DNA of 64,000 bases from positions 2,144,227-2,208,226 of the forward strand of contig NZ_JAUSVL010000001.1 in the NCBI RefSeq assembly GCF_030814695.1, written 5' to 3'. This document shows, in pieces, positions 1 to 8,080 of this stretch (positions are counted from its first letter, which is position 1; each line of letters opens with the position of its first letter). The notes beneath the pieces are model-generated. The model worked only from the letters and a program-made list of their open reading frames with translations. It ran no database searches and was not told the DNA's origin. The DNA is from Oligosphaera ethanolica. Lineage in GTDB: Bacteria > Verrucomicrobiota > Lentisphaeria > Oligosphaerales > Oligosphaeraceae. The position numbers and the translations under genes are program-made.

Positions 1-2
1 GC

Positions 3-2177
3 TTCGTGCCCATCCGTGAGCTCATCGAGCCCGGTTCGGCCAAAGAGAAAAAGCCGTCGGTCTTTGGCTATAACGACGATCGTCACGCGCGCTGGACCAA
101 GGCCAACGATCCCTGGCTCTTCGGCTACTGGCTGTTCCTCTGGGCGGACGCCACCATCAAGATCGGCAAAATCGACACCGAAGCCAAGACCATCACCACC
201 GCCGAGCCCTACCACTACGGCGGCCGCGGCATGAACAACACCCAGGGCATTATCTACTACGCCTTCAATCTGCTGGAAGAAATCGACCAGCCCGGCGAAT
301 GGTACCTCGACCGCGAAGCCGGCATGCTCTATCTCTATCCCGAAGGCGACCCGAACCGCGCCATCGTCGAGATCGGCATGCACGCCGGCCCCATGGCATC
401 GCTCACCGAAGTCAGTCATGTGCGTTTGGAAGGTCTCGCCTTCGACCTCGGCCGCTACCGCGGCATCGTCGCCGAAAACTGCTCGGACTGCCTGGTCGCC
501 GGCTGCACGCTCACCCGCCTGGCCGACACCGGCATCATCGCCACCGGCGGCAAGCGCTTCGGCATCTTCGGCTGCGATCTCAGCGCCTTGGGGCGCCTGG
601 GCGTGATCCTCCAGGGCGGCGACCGCAAAACCCTCACCCCCGCCGGACACTTCCTCGAAAACTGCCGCATCCACTCCTTTGGGCGGGTTGACCGCACCTA
701 CACGCAGGCCGTGTCCCTCGGCGGTGTCGGCAATCGGGTGTCGCACTGTCTGATGTACGACTGCCCCACCAGCGTCATCAGCATGGGCGGCAACGACCAC
801 GTCTTCGAATACAACGACGTGCACAGCGCCGTCAAGGAATCCGACGACCAGGGCGGCGTGGACATGTGGGGCAACCCGACCTTCCGCGGGAACATCTTCC
901 GCTTCAATCGCTTCCGCAGCGTCGGCAAGCCCGCCGTCGGCCACGCCGTGCACGGCCAGGCCGCCATACGCTTCGATGACGCCATCAGCGGCCAGCTCGT
1001 CTACGGCAATATCCTCTACCAGGGCTCGAACGGCAATTTCGGCGCCATACAAATGAATAGCGGCCGGGACAATATCTTCGACAACAATCTCTTCATTGAC
1101 AACAAACACGCCATCAGCGGCGGCTGGAACCCCGGCAATGCCCACTGGAAAGACACCCAGACGGGCAAAAAAGCCGAAGCCTACACCAGCGACCTGTACC
1201 TGGAACGCTACCCCGCCATCGCCACGATGTTCGACGGCAACGGCCGGAATTTCTTCTGGCGAAATGTCTTCTGGCGCTGTGGCACCATCGGCCAGCGCGG
1301 CCGCAATCTCGAGCTCGGCGAAAATGCCATGCTGGCGGAAACGGACGAGCCGGGCTTCGTCGATCTGGCGGCAGGCGATTTCCGGCTGCAGGACGACTCG
1401 GTCGTCTTCAAGCGCCTGGCATTCCGGCAGCTACCGGTCGCGGAAATTGGCGTCTATGAGCACCCGCTGCGGGCGTCATGGCCAGTAGTGACCACGCCGA
1501 TGCGCATGCCGGAATGGCACAGCGAACAGGCGGCGGCGGTATCCGGCATCATGCCCCACGCGCGAGCGATTCACCCGGTACGCGCAGCGAAAGTCGCCAG
1601 CGCCCCGCAGCTTGATGGCGACATCAACGCCGCCGAATGGCCGGTGGCGCCCCTGCTGATCAAAGAAACGCCCGACCGCAAGGCGCTGCGCGGCAAGCCC
1701 GCCGAAGCATGGCTGATGCACGATGGCGACATGCTTTTCGTGGCCCTGCGCGTGCCTGTCACCAGCGAAGCCGCCCTCCTGGCGCATAGAACCGGCCACT
1801 GGGGCCAGATCGACGGCATGGAAATCTGCCTGCGCGAACGCCGCACGGCGGCGGCAGACGCCCCGGCCCCCATCCTGGTTCTCCAGGGTTTCCCCAATGG
1901 CGCCAAGGCGGGCTTGCCCCATCCCGAGGAATTGGTGAACCCACAGGTCATTGCGCTGAATAGGCTGGCGGCATACCGCGCAGTCTGCCGTGACGGCTTC
2001 TGGTCCTGCGAATGGTCCCTGCCCATCGCTGCGCTGGGACAGGCCTATGCGCCCGGCATGGCCATGCAATTCAACATTGGCATCCGCCGCCTGGACGCCG
2101 ATGGCTGGCTCGCCCTGGCCGGGGCCCTCGGACCCAATTACCAGCTCGACAGCGCCGCCGTCATCACCCTCGAATAA
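3..2177 (+). CDS. Parallel beta-helix protein with C-terminal CBM9-like domain, 5' truncated
   Basis: The frame is already open at the window edge and no ribosome-binding site precedes the first GTG (base 6), so the true start lies upstream. Residues about 60-440 carry short repeated segments rich in G, N and D (for example GNDHVFEYNDVHSA and SGRDNIFDNNLFIDN), which is the pattern of right-handed parallel beta-helix enzymes of the pectate lyase/polysaccharide depolymerase type. From about residue 525 the sequence (APQLDGDINAAEWP onward) matches the start of CBM9-like carbohydrate-binding domains found at the C-terminus of such enzymes. The likely role is extracytoplasmic binding and cleavage of a polysaccharide; the substrate cannot be told. 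The signal peptide, if any, is outside the window. Fold assignment is fairly sure, the activity is inferred. Confidence 0.8.
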   Translation, partial: FVPIRELIEPGSAKEKKPSVFGYNDDRHARWTKANDPWLFGYWLFLWADATIKIGKIDTEAKTITTAEPYHYGGRGMNNTQGIIYYAFNLLEEIDQPGEWYLDREAGMLYLYPEGDPNRAIVEIGMHAGPMASLTEVSHVRLEGLAFDLGRYRGIVAENCSDCLVAGCTLTRLADTGIIATGGKRFGIFGCDLSALGRLGVILQGGDRKTLTPAGHFLENCRIHSFGRVDRTYTQAVSLGGVGNRVSHCLMYDCPTSVISMGGNDHVFEYNDVHSAVKESDDQGGVDMWGNPTFRGNIFRFNRFRSVGKPAVGHAVHGQAAIRFDDAISGQLVYGNILYQGSNGNFGAIQMNSGRDNIFDNNLFIDNKHAISGGWNPGNAHWKDTQTGKKAEAYTSDLYLERYPAIATMFDGNGRNFFWRNVFWRCGTIGQRGRNLELGENAMLAETDEPGFVDLAAGDFRLQDDSVVFKRLAFRQLPVAEIGVYEHPLRASWPVVTTPMRMPEWHSEQAAAVSGIMPHARAIHPVRAAKVASAPQLDGDINAAEWPVAPLLIKETPDRKALRGKPAEAWLMHDGDMLFVALRVPVTSEAALLAHRTGHWGQIDGMEICLRERRTAAADAPAPILVLQGFPNGAKAGLPHPEELVNPQVIALNRLAAYRAVCRDGFWSCEWSLPIAALGQAYAPGMAMQFNIGIRRLDADGWLALAGALGPNYQLDSAAVITLE

Positions 2178-2261
2178 TCACTCGGGACGCAGGCGCCACA
2201 GCAAGCGGCACCTGCGCCCAAAACCCGTGCGGGTGCTTTTCAACGCCATACCCACAGTGCG

Positions 2262-2507
2262 TCAGTACTGCACGAAAACGGGCACCTTGCTGTGCTTGAG
2301 GGTCGCGCCGCAGCGCGGGCAGACCTTGGGCAGCGTTTCGACTTGCCGGGGTTCAGCTGCTTGAGCGTCTTTCGTTTGTATTTCCAGAACCACGATGTCA
2401 TCCACCAGCCGTACCATTTCTTTGTAGTCGCATTTGCGGCAGGAAAGATCGTACAGCTTGGGGGCAGGGGGCTTACGCCAACGCAACTTGAATAGATCGT
2501 TCATCAT
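2262..2507 (-). CDS. Small zinc-ribbon protein
   Basis: This 81-residue protein has two CxxC knuckles, C23-C26 (SCRKCDY) and C63-C66 (CPRCGA), spaced like a single zinc ribbon. A strong Shine-Dalgarno sequence (GGGAGGAG) lies about 10 bases upstream of the ATG-ATG start. No enzymatic motif is visible. It may bind nucleic acid or act as a small metal-binding adaptor, but this is not shown. The family is not one I can name. Confidence 0.7.
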   Translation of the reverse strand: MMNDLFKLRWRKPPAPKLYDLSCRKCDYKEMVRLVDDIVVLEIQTKDAQAAEPRQVETLPKVCPRCGATLKHSKVPVFVQY

Positions 2508-2628
2508 GTCGGTTTATCTCCTCCCTTGTTCTTTGCCCGGGCGGCGTAGGCATTGACCCACTGCCGCCACGCTGAATGCACAAATACGGTAACGCCACAC
2601 CGACCGATTGCTCCAGTGCCAACAGGAA

Positions 2629-3348
2629 TTATTTCTGGCAGCGGACAATCAGTGGCTGTGACGTGGCAATGGCGAAGGGCCCGCCGGCAAAATCACCGAA
2701 GCAGACCACGTCACGGAAACCCGCGTCCTGCAGGCATTGGCGCAATTCATCGGCGCGAACGGCGTAAAGCCGGTTGACCGTCCGCTCCTCAATGCCATCG
2801 ACTTTGAGCACGGCCGTAAAGAGCACGTTCTTGCCGCTGATTTCGTAATAGCGCTCGAAGCGCAGCTTGCGGGCGGAATTTTCAATGGTCGGCAGGCCCG
2901 TGAGTTGCTGTTGCAGCACACGGTCGTAATTGATCACCTGAATGACCAAGCGGCCGTCGTGGTCAAGGAGGCTGTAGAAGTCCCGGCAGATCGCCGCCAA
3001 CTCGTCATGGCCGCCGGCATGCACCAGCGAATTGCCAATGCAAAACAGCCCGTCAAAACTGCCCGGGGCGTAGTATTTCGGCAGTTCCGTCATGCTGCCG
3101 ACCGTCAAGGCCGGCGTCAAAGCCGCCGCGTGCGCCTTGGCGGCCGCACGCTCAATCATCTGCGCATCAAGGTCGAGCCCGCTAACGGCATAGCCCGCGC
3201 GCGCCAGGCCCAGCACGTACTCGCCGCTGCCGCAGCCGACATCCAAGACCCGTCCGCCGGCGCAAAAACTCGCCTGCAAAAAGGCCAGAGTGGCGGGCTT
3301 CAGCGGGAAAATGTCGTCGTAGTACTCAACGATGCGGTCGTATGGCAT
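2629..3348 (-). CDS. Class I SAM-dependent methyltransferase
   Basis: The 239-residue protein has the glycine-rich SAM-binding motif I at residues 31-44 (RVLDVGCGSGEY), followed by the acidic end of strand beta2 (GLDLDAQMIERA, about 57-69), as in the Methyltransf_11/25 families. The C-terminal half holds a beta-rich segment often seen in small-molecule methyltransferases. The start is supported by GGAG eight bases upstream of ATG. The methyl acceptor is unknown and neighbours give no hint. Family is near certain; function beyond methyl transfer is not assigned. Confidence 0.9.
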   Translation of the reverse strand: MPYDRIVEYYDDIFPLKPATLAFLQASFCAGGRVLDVGCGSGEYVLGLARAGYAVSGLDLDAQMIERAAAKAHAAALTPALTVGSMTELPKYYAPGSFDGLFCIGNSLVHAGGHDELAAICRDFYSLLDHDGRLVIQVINYDRVLQQQLTGLPTIENSARKLRFERYYEISGKNVLFTAVLKVDGIEERTVNRLYAVRADELRQCLQDAGFRDVVCFGDFAGGPFAIATSQPLIVRCQK

Positions 3349-3565
3349 GGCGTCACTCCGGAATCAAGGTGAACTGCTGCTGAAGGCAAAGGGGCAAAAA
3401 ATCGCGGCGCGGGCTGCTGACGTTAAATGTAGTCCTTGTTCTCCGCTCTGCCGGCGGCGGGGGCCTTGCGATTGTCCTGGCGCTTTGCCGGGAACATCTC
3501 CTGCGCGCGACGCATTGGCCAGCTGTTGTCGCCACGGGCAACGAGCGCGGGTCCAGCGCGACTGC

Positions 3566-4333
3566 TTATTTGCCGCTGCCGAGCAATGCCGGCACAATGG
3601 CGCTGATGCCGATGGCGGCGAGGAGTGCGTAGGCGAGCCAGCGCAGGCGCTCCCGCTGCAAGCGATTGCCGATAGGCATGCCGACAAGCGAGCCGAGGTA
3701 CACCAGCGGCAACAAGGCACAGCCGAGAGCAGCGTGCCACAGGATGGCGGGACCGAAGGAAAGACTCAGAAATAACAGCTGGGCGGGGCTGGCGGCGGCA
3801 AAGGCCCCGAAAAGGAATCCGCGCATCTTTTTTGACGGCCAGTCGTGAGCCATGGCCCACAGCACCAGCGGCGGGCCGCCCATGCCGCAAATGCCGGCAA
3901 GCAAGCCGCTGCCGACATTGGCAATGGCCCCCCAGTACCAGGCAAGACTGACCGCCGGCCGGGGACGGCACAGCAGCTGCAGTGCCACCAACAGGCAAAG
4001 AATCACGCCAATAACTAGGCGGACCTGTGCAATGTGCAAGCCGGCAAGGCGCTTGAGGACAAAGAGACCGATAGCCATGAAAAGCACGCGGATTATGGTC
4101 GTGGTGCGCACATGCTGCCATGGCACCGAAGCGCGTAGCTTGAAAGCACCGATCGATGCCTGCAGCATCGAACAGGTCGCGACCATGGTGACGACATTCT
4201 GCAGGGGCAGCCCCAACCACAGCAGCAACGGCGTCGCAAACAACGCATAGCCAAAACCGACGGCGCTCTGCGCTACGCCGGCAAAAAAGATGATTAGGCC
4301 AACCAAGGCGTAGCGGATGTATTCAATGGGCAT
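3566..4333 (-). CDS. TauE/SafE-family membrane permease
   Basis: The 255-residue protein is almost entirely hydrophobic with about eight predicted membrane helices. It shows the internal duplication typical of TauE/SafE (DUF81) sulfite or sulfonate exporters, with a G-x-G-x-A-x-P element early (GYALFATPLLLWLGLP, about 27-42) and its counterpart in the second half (GICGMGGPPLVLWAM, about 146-160). It sits in the cytoplasmic membrane. Substrates of the family include sulfite, sulfoacetate and taurine-derived anions; nothing nearby indicates which applies. The length matches the family norm. Confidence 0.88.
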   Translation of the reverse strand: MPIEYIRYALVGLIIFFAGVAQSAVGFGYALFATPLLLWLGLPLQNVVTMVATCSMLQASIGAFKLRASVPWQHVRTTTIIRVLFMAIGLFVLKRLAGLHIAQVRLVIGVILCLLVALQLLCRPRPAVSLAWYWGAIANVGSGLLAGICGMGGPPLVLWAMAHDWPSKKMRGFLFGAFAAASPAQLLFLSLSFGPAILWHAALGCALLPLVYLGSLVGMPIGNRLQRERLRWLAYALLAAIGISAIVPALLGSGK

Positions 4334-4365
4334 GGGCGGGCGCCTCGGGAGATACCAGGAGGATG

Positions 4366-4471
4366 ATAGGACGGATAGGACAAATAGGACAAATAGGACG
4401 GATAGGACGGATAGGACGGATAAGACCCATACGTCCCATACGTCCTATACGTCCCATTGGTCCCATTCGTC
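4366..4471. repeat. Mirrored 9-bp tandem repeat
   Basis: Twelve consecutive 9-bp units all begin with AT. Six ATAGGACNN units (GG or AA endings) are followed by one transitional ATAAGACCC and then five GTCC-bearing units (ATACGTCCC, ATACGTCCT, ATTGGTCCC, ATTCGTC). The left half carries GGAC and the right half GTCC in the same register, so a transcript could fold back on itself. It lies between the TauE-like gene and yjbQ. Open frames through it encode low-complexity peptides and are not genes. Confidence 0.85.
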
Positions 4472-4515
4472 TACAAAAGAAGGCAGAAAATCAGGCAAGG
4501 TCGGCCGTTCCGTCG

Positions 4516-4917
4516 TCAATAGTCCGCGTCCTGCCAGCAGACCTGCACGTGGCGAGTGCGCGGGCCGTCGAATTCGCAAAAATAGACCCCCTGCCAGGTG
4601 CCGAGGGCGAGGCGGCCTTCGCGCACGGGCAGGGTCAGCGACATTCCTACCAAGGTCGCCTTAAGATGCGCGTCGCTGTTGCCTTCGTTGTGTCGGTAGT
4701 AGCTTTCCTCGTGGGGGATCATGGCAGCCAGCTTGGCCATGATGTCGATTTTGACATTGGGATCGGCATTTTCATTGACGGTGAGGCCGGCAGTGGTATG
4801 GGGGCAAAATACATGGCAAACGCCGCTGCGGACCGTGGCCGGTATGTGCGCATTGACTTGCCGAGTGATGTCAACAACAGCGTTTCGATCATAGGTTTCG
4901 ATAGTGAATTCGGCCAT
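4516..4917 (-). CDS. yjbQ: YjbQ/UPF0047 family protein (secondary thiamine-phosphate synthase)
   Basis: The 133-residue sequence matches the whole YjbQ/UPF0047 family, including the conserved HTTAGLTVNENADPN segment (about 41-55), the S-D-A-H-L-K stretch near residue 81 and the C-terminal RTRHVQV strand. Family members have weak thiamine-phosphate synthase activity in vitro, but the physiological role is unsettled. Protein length is normal. A perfect AAAGGAGG lies six bases from the ATG, so the start is secure. It is probably monocistronic, preceded on the same strand by the NTF2-like gene. Confidence 0.92.
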   Translation of the reverse strand: MAEFTIETYDRNAVVDITRQVNAHIPATVRSGVCHVFCPHTTAGLTVNENADPNVKIDIMAKLAAMIPHEESYYRHNEGNSDAHLKATLVGMSLTLPVREGRLALGTWQGVYFCEFDGPRTRHVQVCWQDADY

Positions 4918-4974
4918 GCAGTCCTCCTTTGCTAATGGGGGGCTTTGACGTCCTGCAGAGGGAAAAAGTGGTTA

Positions 4975-5391
4975 TCAGGGAAAAGCGTAGGTCTGGGCAG
5001 GGCGGGGCACACAGGCAACGGCGGCGCAGATCTTCCACTGCTTCTCTTCACAGGCAAGCGTGAACGCGTAGCGGAATTGCACGGTGACATCCTTGTCCGC
5101 ATGGCGGTAGGTCAGTGGCAGGGCAATAATGACCGACGCCAAATCGGCGCTGGTCGCCACCCACTGCTGCTGATAGAGACCCCAGCGCAGACCAGACATA
5201 CACTTAAAATCGGCCTCGAAGAGTTTTTTCGCGGCTTCGTGAGTGCAGATCACCTCGTCTTCGTTGGTGCCCATCAGCATCAGCGGCCGTTGCGTGCTCA
5301 GCGCGGCCATGCAGGTGACGATATCCGCCTGAGTGTAGGCGACCAAAAAGGCCCCAACGGCAGTCATTACGGCCTGTTCGTTGCTGTTCAT
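4975..5391 (-). CDS. NTF2-like (SnoaL/DUF4440-type) small protein
   Basis: The 138-residue protein begins with a helix (MTAVGAFLVAYTQADIVTCMAAL) and continues with alternating beta strands ending in a long sheet (TVQFRYAFTLACEEKQWKI), the layout of the cone-shaped NTF2 fold of SnoaL and DUF4440 proteins. Such proteins bind small hydrophobic ligands or act as accessory domains. No catalytic residues can be named. AGGAG about ten bases upstream supports the start. Identification is by fold pattern only. Confidence 0.65.
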   Translation of the reverse strand: MNSNEQAVMTAVGAFLVAYTQADIVTCMAALSTQRPLMLMGTNEDEVICTHEAAKKLFEADFKCMSGLRWGLYQQQWVATSADLASVIIALPLTYRHADKDVTVQFRYAFTLACEEKQWKICAAVACVPRPAQTYAFP

Positions 5392-5563
5392 GTCGCGTAC
5401 TCCTGTCCCAAGTCATCACAGCAGTGTAGCGCTCGCATAGCCGACCGGGCGCGGATGACGAACAAGTGTCGGCATAAAAAGAAAATAAACCCCGCTCGAC
5501 CATTGTCCATAGCCAAAGCTGGCGATGACGGTCGGCGCTGGGCTTTTATCCTCGGCAAAAAGG

Positions 5564-6049
5564 TCATCGGTAAGCCATTGATAATTGAGCGGTAGAGCAA
5601 CAGGCGGCCCTATGCGCGCCCGTTTCCCAGCCGTGGTGCGGGCTTTCAGCCCGCGCCGTCGCCAGAGACCAGCAAGCGTCCACTCGCGCGCCCGGCATCC
5701 CAGGCCGCGAAGCGGCAGAAGCGCTTTCAGCGCTCCAATGCCGCCTTGGACGCCGGGAACTGATTGGACTCCTGGGAGCGCCGCCGTCCCGGCGGCACTT
5801 GGCGGTGGCTGCGCGCTGGGGCGAGGACTCGCTGACTCATGAGGCATGGTCCCATGGATTGGACCGCGGGGACTTTCTGGACCGTGGGGAATGACGCCGG
5901 GGACGCCGGGGACTGATTGTGGACGCCTTGGACGCCGGGGACTGATTGGCGGTGTCCATAGTGTCCATGGTGTCCATAAAAACGCCCAGTGTCCCGCCAG
6001 TCAAGAGGCGGCGCTGGGAGCTGGCCCTTCTCAATCACTGACCGCTTAC
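5564..6049. repeat. Inverted-repeat-bounded intergenic element, copy 1
   Basis: The block is flanked by imperfect inverted repeats. The left end at 5564-5587 includes GCCATTGATAATTG; the right end at about 6028-6049 reads, on the other strand, GTAAGCGGTCAGTGATTGAG. The same ends bound the copy at 7484-7917. Inside are a palindrome with GAA loop (CCGCGAAGCGG, about 5705), the CGCCGTCCCGGCG palindrome and a second mirrored 9-bp repeat region. No transposase or coherent gene is present. It looks like a non-autonomous, MITE-like or REP-type element. Confidence 0.6.
5745..5978. repeat. Second mirrored GGAC/GTCC nonamer region
   Basis: GGACGCCGG, GGACGCCTT and GGACTGATT units recur on the left, mainly 5876-5948. 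Three GTGTCCATA or GTGTCCATG units follow directly at 5952-5978. As at 4366-4471, GGAC-bearing units switch to GTCC-bearing units in one array. The unit sequence differs from the first locus, so the organisation rather than the sequence is shared. It lies inside an inverted-repeat-bounded element. Confidence 0.7.
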
Positions 6050-6078
6050 TAAAAAGCGCAAAATGGCGGTAGTGCTGC

Positions 6079-6106
6079 TTGACTATCGGCGGTCGGGAGG
6101 TACAGT
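6079..6106 (+). promoter_or_regulatory. Candidate sigma70-type promoter of tRNA-Ser
   Basis: TTGACT (6079-6084) and TACAGT (6101-6106) are separated by 16 bases and lie about 50 bases upstream of the tRNA. The match to the -35 and -10 consensus and the position fit a tRNA promoter. It is a sequence match only. Confidence 0.45.
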
Positions 6107-6156
6107 AAAGCGTTCTTTTTATCCCGGCTAGCCAGCCAGGGTTTGGGAATGACCAC

Positions 6157-6248
<92 letters not shown>

Positions 6249-6265
6249 GTATTGTCATTGAAAGG

Positions 6266-6304
6266 CCCAAAGCAGTACCACAAAGTACCGTTTTGGGTTT
6301 TTTT
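6266..6304 (+). terminator. Rho-independent terminator after tRNA-Ser
   Basis: CCCAAAGCAGTAC pairs, with mismatches, to GTACCGTTTTGGG across a short CACAAA loop, and the stem is followed by a run of T. It lies 18 bases after the tRNA CCA end. Confidence 0.75.
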
Positions 6305-6372
6305 GCGCATTGTTCGGGCGACGGCGAGGGTGGCCTGAACGCCTTCAGCACTGGGCAACAAGGAGGACGACG

Positions 6373-7440
6373 ATGGCGCAATGGAGCAAGGAACAAGCGT
6401 GGGCCTGGTACGATGCGCAGCCGTGGCTGCGGGGCTGCAACTACCTGCCGGCAGACTGCTGCAACCGCATCGCCCTCTGGCAGGAGCTGGACTTCGAACA
6501 ACACCTGGCCACGGCGGATCGCGAGCTGGCCCTGGCGGCGGCCATTGGCTTCAATTCCATCCGGGTTATCGTGGAATTCATGGTCTGGGACGAGGAGCAC
6601 GACGGCTTCATGGCCCGGTTGGAGCGCTTCATCGCCACGGCCGCCAAACACGGCATATCCCTGATGGTCTGCTTTGCCAATGACTGCACGGTGCCTCGGG
6701 ACGAGAACTATCGCCCGCAGCAGCTCGGCCCGCAAGCGTACGACTGGGGATATCACGGCGGCCGCAAGAATTCGCCTCACCGCCAATTGAACGCGATGGG
6801 CTACTATCCGGCGCTCGACGAGCCCGCCACAGCCAAGCGCTTTTACGCGATGGTGGCCGAAATTGTCAGCACCTACGCGAATGATCCGCGCGTCGTGATC
6901 TGGGATATTTACAACGAGCCCGGCGCGGCCAATCGCGGCGACGCGTCGGTGCCGCACGTGGAAGGCCTGTTTGGGGTTGCGCGCGACTGTTCGCCCAGCC
7001 AGCCATTGACCACCGCCGTCTGGCGCGGCCTGGGGCGTTTCTCGGCGGCGGAGCAGCGGGCGCTGGCCTTGTCCGACCTGGTGTCGTTTCACAACTACAG
7101 CAGCCTTGAGAGCAACGTGGTGCTGATCCGCGAGCTGCGCAAGCTGGGGCGGCCGCTTTTGAACTCGGAATGGCTGCACCGCCAGCAGCGTAACACCGTA
7201 CAGGAACTCTTCCCGCTGTTCTTTCTGGAGAAAATCGGCTGCTGGAACTGGGGGTTTGTGGCGGGACTGTCGCAGACCTACGAGCCATGGGAAGGCATGT
7301 GGGAACGCTATCAGGCAGGCGATCAGAACATCGACTTCACCAAGTGGCAGCACGATCTCTTCCGACCGAGTCTGCGCCCCTACGACCCACGCGAAATCGA
7401 CCTCATCAAACGACTCTGCAAACTCAGCGACCAGGGGTGA
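6373..7440 (+). CDS. GH5-like cellulase-fold glycoside hydrolase
   Basis: The 355-residue protein looks like a (beta/alpha)8 glycosidase of the GH5/clan A type without a signal peptide. The acid/base glutamate is likely E182 in IYNEPG (NEP motif after strand 4) and the nucleophile E266 in LLNSEWLHR (strand 7); SFHNY near residue 240 fits the conserved His-Tyr of strand 6. The start at 6373 is chosen because AGGAGGA lies six bases upstream; an earlier in-frame ATG at 6310 lacks a ribosome-binding site. The W-rich C-terminal third (WNWGFVAG) would line the sugar-binding cleft. The substrate is unknown; cytoplasmic action on oligosaccharides is likely given the absent signal. Confidence 0.85.
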   Translation: MAQWSKEQAWAWYDAQPWLRGCNYLPADCCNRIALWQELDFEQHLATADRELALAAAIGFNSIRVIVEFMVWDEEHDGFMARLERFIATAAKHGISLMVCFANDCTVPRDENYRPQQLGPQAYDWGYHGGRKNSPHRQLNAMGYYPALDEPATAKRFYAMVAEIVSTYANDPRVVIWDIYNEPGAANRGDASVPHVEGLFGVARDCSPSQPLTTAVWRGLGRFSAAEQRALALSDLVSFHNYSSLESNVVLIRELRKLGRPLLNSEWLHRQQRNTVQELFPLFFLEKIGCWNWGFVAGLSQTYEPWEGMWERYQAGDQNIDFTKWQHDLFRPSLRPYDPREIDLIKRLCKLSDQG

Positions 7441-7483
7441 TCCGTGCCAGGCAGCACACCGCGCACGGAGCAACACCGGGTGC

Positions 7484-7917
7484 GTAATCGGTCAGTGATT
7501 GATAATGTCGGCACGATTGTCTCACACGGGCGCGGTGGGATGCGCCGTACCGGGCGAATGTGGCGCCCTTCGGGCGCAATTCCAAGTTGCTGTTAGTCCC
7601 CGGGTTGCGGCGCCCTCCGGGCGCCTCACCCGGGGTTATGAATGGTACGGCCCTCCGGGCCGAACTTGGCCGACCTGATATTTTTTTGCCGCGTAGCGGC
7701 AGAAGCGCTGAAAGCGCGAAACATACCAGCCCAGGGCAAGCACGCTGAAAGCGTGCGCCGCCCTGGGTACGACGGCGACTCTGTTCGTGTTCCTCGGCGC
7801 CTTTGGTCCCAGTCGGCTTTGCCGACTGGGACCAAAGGCGCAATGGAACTCACTTACTTACTTGGGATTGACATCGTCGGCATGCCTGGCATCCATTATC
7901 AATGGCTGACCGATTAC
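7484..7917. repeat. Inverted-repeat-bounded intergenic element, copy 2
   Basis: This is the clearest copy: the 24-base ends at 7484-7507 and 7894-7917 are inverted repeats, with shared core ATCGGTCAG and ATTGATAATG. The interior has stacked palindromes with GAA or TTC loops at about 7688-7856: a CCGC/GCGG stem, GCGCT-GAA-AGCGC, a long CCCAGGGC/GCCCTGGG stem enclosing GCACGCT-GAA-AGCGTGC, and a 20-bp stem around GCTTTGCCGACTGGGACC. GC-rich CCCTCCGGG hairpins precede these. No protein-coding gene is supported between 7441 and 8080. Confidence 0.7.
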
Positions 7918-8080
7918 CCGGGTGCCGCAGGCCGGCGGCGGCGAGAATTGAAAAAGGTGCCGCCGCCAATATGTTTACCAGTTGCATGTCGTACATAGTG
8001 GCCAGGCGAGTTCTACCTTACTGGCGGCCGCTTGCCGCCACCCCGTCACCGCACGCTCACAGAATAACGGGAACCTGCTT

